Counted from the stretch's first letter, positions 25,425 to 33,989 are shown. The stretch is DNA of 39,385 nucleotides from an uncultured Lachnospiraceae bacterium (GCA_910580005.1 CAJTXH010000010.1:1-39385), one strand, 5' to 3'. Made by a program: numbers and translations. Notes: generated from the sequence alone by a model not told the origin.

Positions 25425-25465
25425 AATAAAGGTATATGAAATAATTAATTTCATATACCTTTATT
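25425..25465 (+). terminator. Long perfect hairpin after neuB
   Basis: A 17-bp perfect inverted repeat, AATAAAGGTATATGAAA / TTTCATATACCTTTATT, loop TAATTAA. The T-rich right arm fits a terminator ending the glycosylation block. Confidence 0.7.
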
Positions 25466-25716
25466 GATATACATATATATGGAATAGCTGCTTTACAGGT
25501 TTTAAGAATACTTTACAGTATACATTCTGATATAAAATTTAACTAAGATAATATTTGCAAAAAATACAGATATAAATTGAAATTTAGTATTGATTTTTAT
25601 GTAGAATATATTTATAATATATGTTAATAAGGAAGCTGGACATTCATTGCATGGTGCGGTTGATACATTTATATAATTAATATAATAATTATGGTATTTT
25701 GAAAGGAGAAAGATTT
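25466..25716 (+). other. Gap between neuB terminator and blaI
   Basis: AT-rich, non-coding. It holds the blaI promoter (25590-25618) and several TACA/TATACA-like words near 25493-25536, but no clean dyad of the BlaI/MecI operator type (TACA-N2-TGTA). Nothing else recognised. Confidence 0.5.
25590..25618 (+). promoter_or_regulatory. Sigma-A-type promoter of the blaI-like operon
   Basis: TTGATT at 25590-25595, a 17-bp spacer and a perfect TATAAT at 25613-25618, about 100 bases before the start codon. Confidence 0.65.
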
Positions 25717-26133
25717 ATGGCTAGACAGAGGACAGGCAATTCGAACCTGACCAAGCGTGATTTAGAGGTTATGACTATATTGTGGTCTGGTGAAGGCTCT
25801 AAGACAGCATCATTAATTGTAAAGGATAATCCGGAGCTTACTATGAATACAGTACAGGCTGTACTTAGGAAGCTTTTAAAAGACAAGTTAATTAAAGTTG
25901 CTGATATTGTATACAGCGGCACAGTATTAACACGCAGTTACGAACCAATGGTTTCACAGGAGAAATTCTGGATCCAGAAACTCGTTGCAGATTACCAGGA
26001 AATTAGTAACAAGGTTTCAAAGGCTGATATTATAGCTGCACTTTTGGACACCAGCAAGAATACAGAAAAGATTAAAGAAGATATTTTAGAAATAGATTCT
26101 GTACTGGACGGTTACAAGAAGAAATATTTGTAA
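25717..26133 (+). CDS. BlaI/MecI/CopY-family repressor
   Basis: A 138-aa winged-helix repressor. The N-terminal DNA-binding part (about 10-75, NLTKRDLEVMTILWSGEGSK, then TVQAVLRKLLKDKLIKV) and the C-terminal dimerisation helices (about 80-138) match the BlaI family, whose members are cleaved when the partner M56 metallopeptidase senses its signal. I start at ATG 25717, behind AAAGGAG, rather than the TTG 18 bases upstream. It is followed after 29 bp by its BlaR-type partner. The ligand is unlikely to be a beta-lactam, because the partner lacks a penicillin-binding domain. Confidence 0.86.
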   Translation: MARQRTGNSNLTKRDLEVMTILWSGEGSKTASLIVKDNPELTMNTVQAVLRKLLKDKLIKVADIVYSGTVLTRSYEPMVSQEKFWIQKLVADYQEISNKVSKADIIAALLDTSKNTEKIKEDILEIDSVLDGYKKKYL

Positions 26134-26162
26134 TATACAATTTCAGAAGGATGATGCTACAT

Positions 26163-27341
26163 ATGCTAAATTTTAGCTTTGCCAGCGTAATGATGGCAAT
26201 AGTTACAAGTAATTTATTTATAATTGTTTTAACCATTATTTTTATAAACCAGTCTGTTATGCGTGAATTTGGTTTTTCACTACTGGGGATGTTATGTACA
26301 CTTGTTTTTATACGTATGCTGTTTCCATTTGAATTTGCACATATGACCCAAAATATCAACCTTCCAAAGGCAGTTTCGAGGGGATTGTCTTTTATACGGC
26401 ATCCAAGGATTCCGATATTAGGGTATAGCTGTTCATTTTGGGATATTTTTGTAATAATATGGGGCATTGGTTTTGTAGCCCTGTTTTTCCGGTATATATC
26501 TTCAATAAGAGATACATATAATTTTATTTCTGCATACGGTGTTGATGTAACGGACAGTCCTGGATACAAATCAGCTCTTTGTAAAACAGATGCTAATAAA
26601 AAACTGCGGGACAAAATAACCATATTACAGCTTCCGTTAATACACAGCCCTGCGGTATTCAGATACCACATGCATTATTATATATTAATGCCAGACGGGC
26701 TTTCTATGGGTGAAGAGGAGCAGGAGTTTATTTTCAAACATGAAGTTTCACATATACTGCATCATGATATAACACTGAAATTTTCCTTACAGTTAATATG
26801 TTTATTTTACTGGTGGAATCCCTTTTGCTATATACTGAAAAAGCGCAGCAGCCTGCTTTTTGAATTACGGGTTGATTCTTCAGTTATTTTACAAGACAGT
26901 GAGCAGCTTAAGAAATATGTAGAATGTCTTGTTAAAGTGTCAAAGCATAGTATTTCTGGAAACAGTGGGATAAATATGCCATCAGCAATTAAATTTTCCC
27001 TGAAGATGGAGTCTGATACTTTTATAAGGGTTTGTTGTCTTTTAGAAAATAAAAAGACAAAGAATAAAATACTTGCAAGGATAATATCATTGCCATTATG
27101 TATTATTTATATACTTTCATTTGTATTTATTTTTGAAGGCTATTATATCGGCCCGGAATATATACAGGATAACCAGGAAGTGACTTCAGAAAATACATAT
27201 ATCGTTAAAAACAAAGATAATACATATGATATTTATTTCTATGGCAGACACATTGATACAGCCAGTTCCCTGGAAAATTATCCAGATGACTGTAAAATAT
27301 ATTTATCATTAAAGGAGGCAAAGAAAAATGAGGAAAACTAA
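26163..27341 (+). CDS. BlaR1-like M56 membrane metallopeptidase without beta-lactam sensor
   Basis: A 392-aa integral membrane protein of peptidase family M56. Membrane segments are near 8-30, 37-55, 90-110 and 305-328. The zinc motif HEVSH is at 193-197 with further ligand E234 in FELRVDSSV. Classical BlaR1/MecR1 proteins are about 600 aa and end in a penicillin-binding sensor; here only about 65 extracellular residues follow the last membrane segment. Signal perception must therefore be different. I prefer ATG 26163, 11 bases after AGAAGGA, to the ATGs at 26151 and 26154 that abut the SD. It overlaps the next gene by 14 bases. Confidence 0.83.
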   Translation: MLNFSFASVMMAIVTSNLFIIVLTIIFINQSVMREFGFSLLGMLCTLVFIRMLFPFEFAHMTQNINLPKAVSRGLSFIRHPRIPILGYSCSFWDIFVIIWGIGFVALFFRYISSIRDTYNFISAYGVDVTDSPGYKSALCKTDANKKLRDKITILQLPLIHSPAVFRYHMHYYILMPDGLSMGEEEQEFIFKHEVSHILHHDITLKFSLQLICLFYWWNPFCYILKKRSSLLFELRVDSSVILQDSEQLKKYVECLVKVSKHSISGNSGINMPSAIKFSLKMESDTFIRVCCLLENKKTKNKILARIISLPLCIIYILSFVFIFEGYYIGPEYIQDNQEVTSENTYIVKNKDNTYDIYFYGRHIDTASSLENYPDDCKIYLSLKEAKKNEEN

Positions 27342-27585
27342 ACTTTTTCTGGCTTGTGCTGCAACATTGTCAATAATGTCTTTTGCTGTATCCGCCAGTG
27401 CAGGTGCACAGGAGGCATACCAGGGCGATACATATGGGACAGAAGCAGCATATGGCGGCAACACAGCGGAGGTGCGCAAAGCTAACATATACTGGCGTTA
27501 TAAGTTCAAGAATGGAAAAGTATATAAGCGTCTTTTTGACTATGACAAAAATATGTGGATTGGCGACTGGATTCTTTGTAAATAA
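27328..27585 (+). CDS. Small exported protein downstream of BlaR-like gene
   Basis: An 85-aa precursor with a clear signal peptide (KTKLFLACAATLSIMSFAVS, likely cut after an Ala around 25-27) and a mature part of about 58 residues. The mature part is aromatic and basic, with YWRYKFKNGKVYKRLFDYDK near 51-70. The SD AAAGGAGG (27313-27320) is strong, and the start lies inside the end of the M56 gene, showing coupled translation. No family assigned. It may be the ligand, substrate or effector of the BlaI/BlaR-like pair. Confidence 0.78.
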   Translation: MRKTKLFLACAATLSIMSFAVSASAGAQEAYQGDTYGTEAAYGGNTAEVRKANIYWRYKFKNGKVYKRLFDYDKNMWIGDWILCK

Positions 27586-27608
27586 TTACAGGCCAGAAAA
27601 TGTTGTTG

Positions 27609-27641
27609 GTTACTATGGAACGGTAAAGCCGTAAGTAGTAA
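27609..27641 (+). repeat. Possible worn MITE terminal hairpin
   Basis: GTTACTAT...CGGTAAAGCCG...AGTAGTAA has the plan and length of the left-end hairpin of MITE copies B and C (GTTACTAT...ATAGTAAC) but is imperfect, and no rest of the element follows. Weak resemblance only. Confidence 0.3.
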
Positions 27642-27678
27642 AAAATGCCTATGGTTATTATAATAACCATGGGCATTT
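27641..27678. terminator. Bidirectional terminator between the BlaR operon and the chemoreceptor gene
   Basis: AAAATGCC-ATGGTTAT and ATAACCAT-GGGCATTTT form a long stem (27642-27678) with A-run and T-run on the two sides, suited to stop both the plus operon and the convergent minus gene. Confidence 0.85.
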
Positions 27679-27705
27679 TACATTAATGATAGTTATAAGA
27701 ATTTC

Positions 27706-29733
27706 CTATTCGATATGGAACCGGCTAATCAGGCTGTTAAGTGTTCTTGCCTGGCTGGAAAGTTCATTAGAAACTGCTGCGCTTTCATTGGCAGCAGTAG
27801 AATTTTCCTGTATAACTTTAGAGACTTCTTTTATTCTGTTTTCTACAGAAACAATCATTTCTGACTGCTGGACACTGGCAAACGCAATTTTGTCCATAAG
27901 TACTTTAACAGACTGGATGCATTCATTAACAACTTGCATTGCAGAGATTGCAAGGCTTGAATATTCAGTGCCTGTTTTAGCATCATCAACAGAGCGGTTT
28001 ATTAAAACAGTCGTATCTTTTGCTGCTTCTGCAGATTTTGAAGCAAGATTCCCTACTTCGCCAGATACAACAGAAAACCCTTTTCCGGCTTCACCGGCCC
28101 GGGCAGCTTCAATTGAGGCATTCAGCGCAAGGATATTTGTCTGCAGTGCAATATCTTCAATTGTTTTTATAATACTGCTAATTTGTGCTGAGGACTGGTT
28201 AATATTCCTTGTGGCATCAGCAAGCTGTTCCATTTTAGTATCAGCTTCTGCTGCATAGCCTGTGGCTTTATCGACCAGGCTGCTGGCATTGCGGCACTTG
28301 GTTGTGCTGTTCTGTATTTGTGCAGTTATATCAGTTATATTAGAAACAAGCCCGTCAATAGAAGCTTTTTGCTGCATTGTGCCATTGGACAGTGCCTGTG
28401 CCCCTGCTGATACCTGGTTTGCCCCGTTGTCTACCTGGCTGGCAATATGGGAAATGTCTTTCATTACATCCATAAGGTTTGCCCGGATGCTTTTAAGGCT
28501 TCCTGACAGGACTTTAAAATCACCAATATAATAGTTTTCATTTTTAACAACATCAACAGCAATATTTCCATTTGCCATTTCACCTAAAATCCTTCCAACA
28601 TCCTCAATTGTCTTACTAAGATATCCACATACATTATTTATTGTACCGGCAATCATGCCGATTTCATCTTTCCTGCCATAAAATGATGCCAGCTCCTGTC
28701 CGGCTGAAAGTTCCAGGTTGCCAAGACGGTGTATAGCTCTTTCTATAAGCATAAGCTCTTTGCTTTCACGGTGCAGGCTGGCAAGTATGGCAAGAATAAT
28801 AACTGCTGTCACTGCTGCACATAAAATACCTATGGTAAAACGTACTGTCCTTGTTTTTCCATATACTTCTTCTTCATTGTCACGTACCATAAAGACCCAG
28901 TTCCTGTCTTTCAGATATTTGTAGACAACAAGCTGGTCTGTGCCGTTTTTATCCTTGTATAGATATATATCCGCTTTTGGGCTTCCATCTGCTTTAATCC
29001 TGCGCAAGATTTCTTTGTAACCATTGTCATCTGTTTCTGTATTTAGCAGGGTTTCATCCTGGTTGTACAGGTATTTGCCAGTTTCAACATTTAAAAATAC
29101 ATATTCATTATTAGGAAGGCCGTTAATGTCCAGTCCAAGCAATACATCCATTAAATGGCTGGCATAGACCCCGGCGCCAACATAACCAATGCATGTATTA
29201 CCACTGAAAATAGGATAATACATAGAGATAATCATGCTTCCAGTTCCAGGGGATTTCATAATCCCAAGGTTAGTAAGCTGCTGCTTTGTAAGTACTGTAT
29301 TGCGGAATTCATCAAGTGACTGGCCCTGGCGGGTTGTTATACCTATAGCTTCCTTTGAAGTATGTGTCAGTATATATGTATCAGGAGTCCCAATATATAA
29401 CCCCTCAAATATTCCCTTGACAGCAGCAAATTCTTCTGTATATTTCTGTCCTCTTTTTAGCAACGCAGGGTTTTCTGGATGCGCAAGAAGGCTTCTTACT
29501 TCATTGGATAATGAAAAGGCAGTTATGTATTCTTCCGCTGAAGATACATAGTCATTTATAATTGAAGCCCTGGATTCTGCAGCATCAACCATCTGGTTAG
29601 TAATATCTTTCTCAACCATAGAAGCAACACGGTTTGATACAGTGAACCATAGAAGCAGCATGCCTGTAACAGTGATTGCTGTAGTAATAATTCCGATGCG
29701 GATAGCTAATTTCCGGTTTATAAGAAATTTCAT
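27706..29733 (-). CDS. Methyl-accepting chemotaxis protein, dCache type
   Basis: Transmembrane chemoreceptor, 675 aa. TM1 is at about 10-32 and an extracellular sensor at about 35-295 has the dCache/PAS-like layout (IFEGLYIGTPDTYILTHTS; GYVGAGVYASHLMDVLLG; NWVFMVRD at its end). TM2 is about 298-320, a HAMP-like linker follows to about 400, and the cytoplasmic signalling hairpin has the conserved tip LQTNILALNASIEAARAGEA. The ATG at 29733 follows GGGGGGAT; an upstream in-frame start would add 22 poorly conserved residues. It is monocistronic with its own sigma-A-type promoter and a terminator. The ligand cannot be told. No CheW-binding pentapeptide at the C-terminus. Confidence 0.92.
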   Translation of the reverse strand: MKFLINRKLAIRIGIITTAITVTGMLLLWFTVSNRVASMVEKDITNQMVDAAESRASIINDYVSSAEEYITAFSLSNEVRSLLAHPENPALLKRGQKYTEEFAAVKGIFEGLYIGTPDTYILTHTSKEAIGITTRQGQSLDEFRNTVLTKQQLTNLGIMKSPGTGSMIISMYYPIFSGNTCIGYVGAGVYASHLMDVLLGLDINGLPNNEYVFLNVETGKYLYNQDETLLNTETDDNGYKEILRRIKADGSPKADIYLYKDKNGTDQLVVYKYLKDRNWVFMVRDNEEEVYGKTRTVRFTIGILCAAVTAVIILAILASLHRESKELMLIERAIHRLGNLELSAGQELASFYGRKDEIGMIAGTINNVCGYLSKTIEDVGRILGEMANGNIAVDVVKNENYYIGDFKVLSGSLKSIRANLMDVMKDISHIASQVDNGANQVSAGAQALSNGTMQQKASIDGLVSNITDITAQIQNSTTKCRNASSLVDKATGYAAEADTKMEQLADATRNINQSSAQISSIIKTIEDIALQTNILALNASIEAARAGEAGKGFSVVSGEVGNLASKSAEAAKDTTVLINRSVDDAKTGTEYSSLAISAMQVVNECIQSVKVLMDKIAFASVQQSEMIVSVENRIKEVSKVIQENSTAANESAAVSNELSSQARTLNSLISRFHIE

Positions 29734-29789
29734 AAAAATCCCCCCTGTTCCCCTTGGTGGCTCATAAATCTGGGCTTTTTTTACAAATA

Positions 29790-29818
29790 ATTTTAACATT
29801 GTATACTATGTTTTTCAA
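29790..29818 (-). promoter_or_regulatory. Sigma-A-type promoter of the chemoreceptor gene
   Basis: On the minus strand, TTGAAA (29818-29813), a 17-bp spacer and TAAAAT (29795-29790), the same box pair as the lysA promoter. No sigma-D motif is present here, unlike many chemoreceptor genes. Confidence 0.65.
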
Positions 29819-30018
29819 GTATGAGACACAAAGAAAACAAATGTTATATTACTGCCCACATCCGGAATTGTTACTTTTTTTACATCTAGTTCATAAAATA
29901 TTCATAAATTTATGTTACATTTATACTAAAATTGATATTAAGTTTTATGAAAATTGTTTAATTTTATAGCGTTTTACAAGAAAAGATATCATAAATGTTG
30001 TAAAGGAAATATAAATTT

Positions 30019-31320
30019 ATGGGTAAGTTAAGAAAGCAGCCAGCGTATGCAAGGGTACATGAAGAGGAAAAATATAAGTTTATTAAAGAGCAGATACGGC
30101 CACAGAGAAAGAGGTATATAATATATTTTACAAGGAAAATACTGGAAACTGCTGTTTCGGCCGTTATATTTGGTGGCGTTGCAGGATGTGTTTTCTGGAA
30201 TGTCAATAACAGGCTTGGAGGTGGCCAGTCTGTACAGGAGAGGGGGATTACATCTGTAGAATATCCTGTTTCAGCCCAGGAAAAGCAGGCAAACACAGCA
30301 GCGCCTGCAAACAATAATACAAGTACAAATGCTGAAGCCAATGATAACGATGATTTAACCATTTTGGATGAGAAGAATAAGGCATCAAAAAAGCTTTCAG
30401 CAGTTGGTGATAAATTTGCTGCTTCACTTGTAAGCCTTGTTAATAAGAAGGACAAAACTGTATGGCCTGATGAGGATAAAAATAATACAGGAGCAGTAAG
30501 CGGCATGGTTTTAAAGGAGACAGCCAGGTATTATTATATACTGGCATCAGGCGGCATGGCAGGGCCAGGATTTATTGATGTGGAATTTGAAGACGGAGAA
30601 ATGGTAAAAGCAGGTTATGTTTCCTCTGACAGCAGCACAGGCTTGTCTGTATTTTGTATTGAGAAAAAAGATGTCAGTGAAAAAAGGCGGAGCAAAATTG
30701 CAATACCTGAATTTGGAAGCACAATTAGTATCCCTACAGGTTCTAATATAATAATTACAGGTGCGCCCAACGGGATTATGTACTCTGTAATGACAGGAAA
30801 TATTATAAAAGCAGATATTGAAATTCCTGTAACAGATAATATAATTTCGCTGTTTGCAACAGATATATTGTACACAAGCAGTGCTAATGGGGTTGTGCTT
30901 AATACAAAAGGAAGGGTTATCGGTTTTGTAACAAATTCATATGAGAAGGCAACTGGCAGCAATAATATTGGATTTATTGGCATATCAAGTGTACTTGGGA
31001 TTATAAACAGCATGGTAAAGGGTGAAAGTATACCATACCTTGGAATATCAGGTTATGATGTAGATAAAAATACTGCTGCTGCCCATAATATTTCTGAAGG
31101 TGTTTACCTTACTTCTGTATATTCCGGTTCGCCAGCGTATTCTGGTGGGATAAGGGTAGCAGACGTTATTACGCAGATAGATGACAGGGATGTTGTGTCC
31201 CTGTCAGTGCTGCATAATATTTTGAAAGACCATGATACAGGAGACAGCATAAGTGTAACTGTTTCCCGCAAGTCTGGCAAAAAGAATAACCATAAGAAAT
31301 TAACAGTCAGGCTGGAATGA
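30019..31320 (+). CDS. Membrane-anchored HtrA-like protein lacking the catalytic triad, with PDZ domain
   Basis: A 433-aa protein: cytoplasmic basic N-terminus (1-40), one membrane segment (about 41-61), a low-complexity linker (about 62-120), a trypsin-like S1C/HtrA fold (about 125-332) and a PDZ domain (about 338-430, YLGIS...GVYLTSVYSGSPAYSGGIRV). The surrounding motifs align with HtrA, but the catalytic residues are replaced: His (ILTNNHV) by G179 in ILASGGMA, Asp (TDLAV) by G208 in TGLSV, Ser (GNSGG) by A289 in SSANG. It should not cleave peptide bonds; a scaffold or sensor role is inferred. SD AAAGGA. Its stop abuts the stop of the convergent RelA/SpoT gene. Confidence 0.85.
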   Translation: MGKLRKQPAYARVHEEEKYKFIKEQIRPQRKRYIIYFTRKILETAVSAVIFGGVAGCVFWNVNNRLGGGQSVQERGITSVEYPVSAQEKQANTAAPANNNTSTNAEANDNDDLTILDEKNKASKKLSAVGDKFAASLVSLVNKKDKTVWPDEDKNNTGAVSGMVLKETARYYYILASGGMAGPGFIDVEFEDGEMVKAGYVSSDSSTGLSVFCIEKKDVSEKRRSKIAIPEFGSTISIPTGSNIIITGAPNGIMYSVMTGNIIKADIEIPVTDNIISLFATDILYTSSANGVVLNTKGRVIGFVTNSYEKATGSNNIGFIGISSVLGIINSMVKGESIPYLGISGYDVDKNTAAAHNISEGVYLTSVYSGSPAYSGGIRVADVITQIDDRDVVSLSVLHNILKDHDTGDSISVTVSRKSGKKNNHKKLTVRLE

Positions 31321-33195
31321 TTAGCGGCTTGCATTATCATCTTTAATCATTTGTACAAGTTTGTGCCTAAAAGCTTTTTCTGTAATGTTTTCATCATGGA
31401 ATATAAGCCTGTTAAAATCAAAATGTGTATCACTAATCATGTCTTTTGTAAATATATCAGGCTCTTTTCCGCTGACTGCTGGCCAGAATATGCCTATGCA
31501 TCCATCCTGGCTGCCTGGCTCTATGCCATTATCCCTGGCAAAGCTTTCTGAAATACACCGGTCAGCCATATATACATGGGAATAATTTCCAACAACTTTG
31601 GCAAGCCTTGTGCCATTGACATAAAAAGAATTCATGTCATAACCATCTTTAAAGTTATTTTCACTATATTGTTTATTGTCTATATTCGTCCTCTGTGTAA
31701 TTATTATTACTGGAAGCATCCTTCCGGGGTTGTTTACCAGTTCACATGCCTTGTGGTATTCTTCGTTATTTGTAATAAAATGGGCCATGCAGCTTAAACG
31801 TTCTATATCAACAAGCCCTACCTTCTTTACAAGGTCGTGCATAAATGAAGGCTTGTTAAATGTTGAACGCTGCGTAGCACCCCTTGGCATATCACGTGAA
31901 GTCATATGGTAAAAATGCAGTCTTCCATCATCAAGCAGGGCAACAGATGAATGTATATGCCATAAAGTGCCAGCAGATTTGCAGTCAATATATTGTATTT
32001 TCATGCTGTAAGACAGTTTTTCTGGCAGATATGATATTGTGATGCCATATCCAGGAAGGCAGTTGTGGTATTCTGCCAGTTCATCAGGTATATCCTCAAA
32101 AACAGGGTTGAATTTAAAACGTGCCCATTTGTAAATTATTGATGCGGCATTATTAAACTCTGATTTAAGCATACGGGTTTCCTTGTGAAGAAGCGGCAGC
32201 TCAATGTGGAACAATATATTGGACTCTAGCCTTGCAAAGGCTGTTTTATGGTATATATGTTCATCAAGCGGCATTTCAATATGGCGGCACACTTCAGCAA
32301 TTTCCTGGTTTTGCACAATATTGTCATTCAGAAGTTTTATAATCAGGTTGTAGTTCAGGTGTGGATGGTCAAGCTTTAGCAGGCTGCGTATAAGCTTGCG
32401 GCGTGAGCATTTAAAGAAATGCTTGGCTGCTTTTTTGTTACTGTCAAAAATTTCCACTATGGCAGGGTGCAGGCTTTCGGTATCATCAATTTTAATCCTG
32501 AATTTGCTTTTAAGCATAAGCTCCCAGTTGCCTGTTTTATAGTGGTTATATGAAAGCCGTTCAAAAAGCTGTACAAGTGACCAGTCACTTAATTCAAGGT
32601 TAGCCAGTATACAGTTAAGTATGCGTGACAGTTCCTCGCTGCCTTTCCAGAACTGGTCATCTGAAAGCAGGCTTTTATAACGCATATCATGTTCTATTTC
32701 ATGCCAGCCCTCAAAGAACACAGTGCGGAATTGTATTTCAAATGTTGTATCAATAGGAAGCTTCCAAAGTTCTTTTTTATATAATTTAAAATATTCAGCA
32801 GGATACCTGAACACACCATTAATCTTAGTTGCCCTGAATTCATCAGCATTAAAAGTATTTCTTGACCATGTGTCAACCATCTGGAATGTGCTTTCCATAA
32901 TATCCCTGCATATGCTTAAATCATCATAATAGTACAATACCACACGCAGTCCTATTAAGTCCTGCATTTTTTTGGGGTTATCAGCAGAGCCATAATTGCC
33001 ACGCTGTAATTTTGATGCAATGGATTCCACAGACTTCACCCTTGAAAATATACGGAAGTATAGGCCACAGGAATCAAGTATTTCCTGGATAGCATCAGTA
33101 ATATGGCCACAGAGCTCTGTAAGTTTTTCAAAATCTATCTCACGTCCAATAAGGGCTTCCAGCCCTTCTTTAGTAAAATCCTTTAATCCACCCAT
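31321..33195 (-). CDS. RelA/SpoT-domain protein with large uncharacterised C-terminus
   Basis: A 624-aa protein. Residues about 20-200 form a RelA/SpoT nucleotidyltransferase-like domain: SRVKSVESIASKL (51-63), DLIGLRVVLYYYDD (79-92), FEIQFRT (152-158) and WHEIEHDMRYKS (164-175), as in (p)ppGpp synthetases. No HD hydrolase, TGS or ACT domain is seen. The G-loop usually reading G-Y-R/K-S-x-H is not recognisable; NGVFRYPAEYFKLY takes its place. Residues about 200-624 match nothing I recognise. I start at ATG 33195 behind AAAGGAG, not the ATG 24 bases upstream. It could make (p)ppGpp, act as a toxic or defence synthetase, or be inactive. Confidence 0.75.
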   Translation of the reverse strand: MGGLKDFTKEGLEALIGREIDFEKLTELCGHITDAIQEILDSCGLYFRIFSRVKSVESIASKLQRGNYGSADNPKKMQDLIGLRVVLYYYDDLSICRDIMESTFQMVDTWSRNTFNADEFRATKINGVFRYPAEYFKLYKKELWKLPIDTTFEIQFRTVFFEGWHEIEHDMRYKSLLSDDQFWKGSEELSRILNCILANLELSDWSLVQLFERLSYNHYKTGNWELMLKSKFRIKIDDTESLHPAIVEIFDSNKKAAKHFFKCSRRKLIRSLLKLDHPHLNYNLIIKLLNDNIVQNQEIAEVCRHIEMPLDEHIYHKTAFARLESNILFHIELPLLHKETRMLKSEFNNAASIIYKWARFKFNPVFEDIPDELAEYHNCLPGYGITISYLPEKLSYSMKIQYIDCKSAGTLWHIHSSVALLDDGRLHFYHMTSRDMPRGATQRSTFNKPSFMHDLVKKVGLVDIERLSCMAHFITNNEEYHKACELVNNPGRMLPVIIITQRTNIDNKQYSENNFKDGYDMNSFYVNGTRLAKVVGNYSHVYMADRCISESFARDNGIEPGSQDGCIGIFWPAVSGKEPDIFTKDMISDTHFDFNRLIFHDENITEKAFRHKLVQMIKDDNASR

Positions 33196-33261
33196 TATTT
33201 TGTGCTCCTTTCCATACACACAGAATATGGCATTTATAAAAATCCAGTAAGGATAACAGAA

Positions 33262-33290
33262 AATATACCCTACTTAATATAATAACACAA
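33262..33290 (-). promoter_or_regulatory. Possible promoter of the RelA/SpoT-domain gene
   Basis: Minus strand TTGTGT (33290-33285), 17-bp spacer, TATATT (33267-33262). Divergent from the promoter at 33309. Confidence 0.5.
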
Positions 33291-33308
33291 AATATGGAAT
33301 ATAGTATA

Positions 33309-33337
33309 TTGTTTTTTTATTTATTTTGTTATATTAT
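33309..33337 (+). promoter_or_regulatory. Possible promoter of the ycxB-tsaE operon
   Basis: TTGTTT at 33309-33314, a 17-bp spacer and TATTAT at 33332-33337. Transcription would start at about 33344, just before a MITE-end remnant. Confidence 0.5.
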
Positions 33338-33348
33338 ATTTACTATCC

Positions 33349-33363
33349 GTTACTATTCACAGC
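33349..33363 (+). repeat. MITE left-end remnant
   Basis: GTTACTATTCACAGC, identical to the first 15 bases of MITE B. The following sequence does not continue the element, so it is either a deletion scar or a chance match; 15 identical bases make chance unlikely. It lies in the 5' leader of the ycxB-like gene. Confidence 0.55.
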
Positions 33364-33428
33364 CAGTCCAGTCCGGGATTTTTGGCATGGCGGCAATTAA
33401 GCCATTGGAGATGGCATGGGGGATTATT

Positions 33429-33983
33429 ATGAGAGAAGCAGAATTTGATATCAGGCTTACAGCAGGCGAGCTTTTTACATTTACAATGCACCATACCTAC
33501 TCATCAGTATCAGGGATTGTGGGGCTTGGGATAAGCATTGGAAGCCTGCTTTTATGTGCAGCCAGGTATAAGTATTTTGATAGTACAACAATAATAGCAC
33601 TAGTTATAACAGGGTTATTATTTACAGTAGTACAGCCCGTTATGCTTTATTTTAAATCTAAAGTGCAGATTAAGAAGAATGAGGGCATTAATGATGACCT
33701 GCATTACAGGATTTCAGAAGAAGGCATAGAGGTTTCACAAGGGGAACAGAAGGCATTTGTAAAATGGTATGAGGTGCGCAAAAGGAAGATGGTTAAAAAT
33801 GCGATGTACCTTTATATGTCACCTGTAAGGGCTTTTATTTTTCCAGAGAGCCAGTGTGGCAGCAGTTTTAATGAAGTATCAGTGCTTGTAAAGGATATGA
33901 TGGAGAAGTATAAGGATTACGAGCCAGAAGAGGAAGAACTGGAAGAAGAGGGCACTTCGGAAACGGAAGGAAAAGAGGAATAG
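33429..33983 (+). CDS. YcxB-like membrane protein
   Basis: A 184-aa protein with two membrane segments (about 26-44 and 51-72, SGIVGLGISIGSLLLCA and TTIIALVITGLLFTVVQPVM) and a cytoplasmic C-terminal domain (about 90-160; YRISEEGIEVSQGEQKAFVK, WYEVRKRKMVKNAMYLYM) of the YcxB type, ending in a Glu-rich tail. I start at ATG 33429 behind TGGGGGATT; the open frame extends 45 codons upstream through the promoter and the MITE remnant and is not expected to be translated. It is first in the tsaE-tsaB-rimI operon, 6 bp before tsaE. No known molecular role. Confidence 0.72.
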   Translation: MREAEFDIRLTAGELFTFTMHHTYSSVSGIVGLGISIGSLLLCAARYKYFDSTTIIALVITGLLFTVVQPVMLYFKSKVQIKKNEGINDDLHYRISEEGIEVSQGEQKAFVKWYEVRKRKMVKNAMYLYMSPVRAFIFPESQCGSSFNEVSVLVKDMMEKYKDYEPEEEELEEEGTSETEGKEE

Positions 33984-33989
33984 GCATTT

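Noticed and set aside
25466..25716. BlaI operator upstream of the blaI-like gene
   Set aside because: Only loose TACA/TATACA words; no dyad TACA-N2-TGTA near the promoter.
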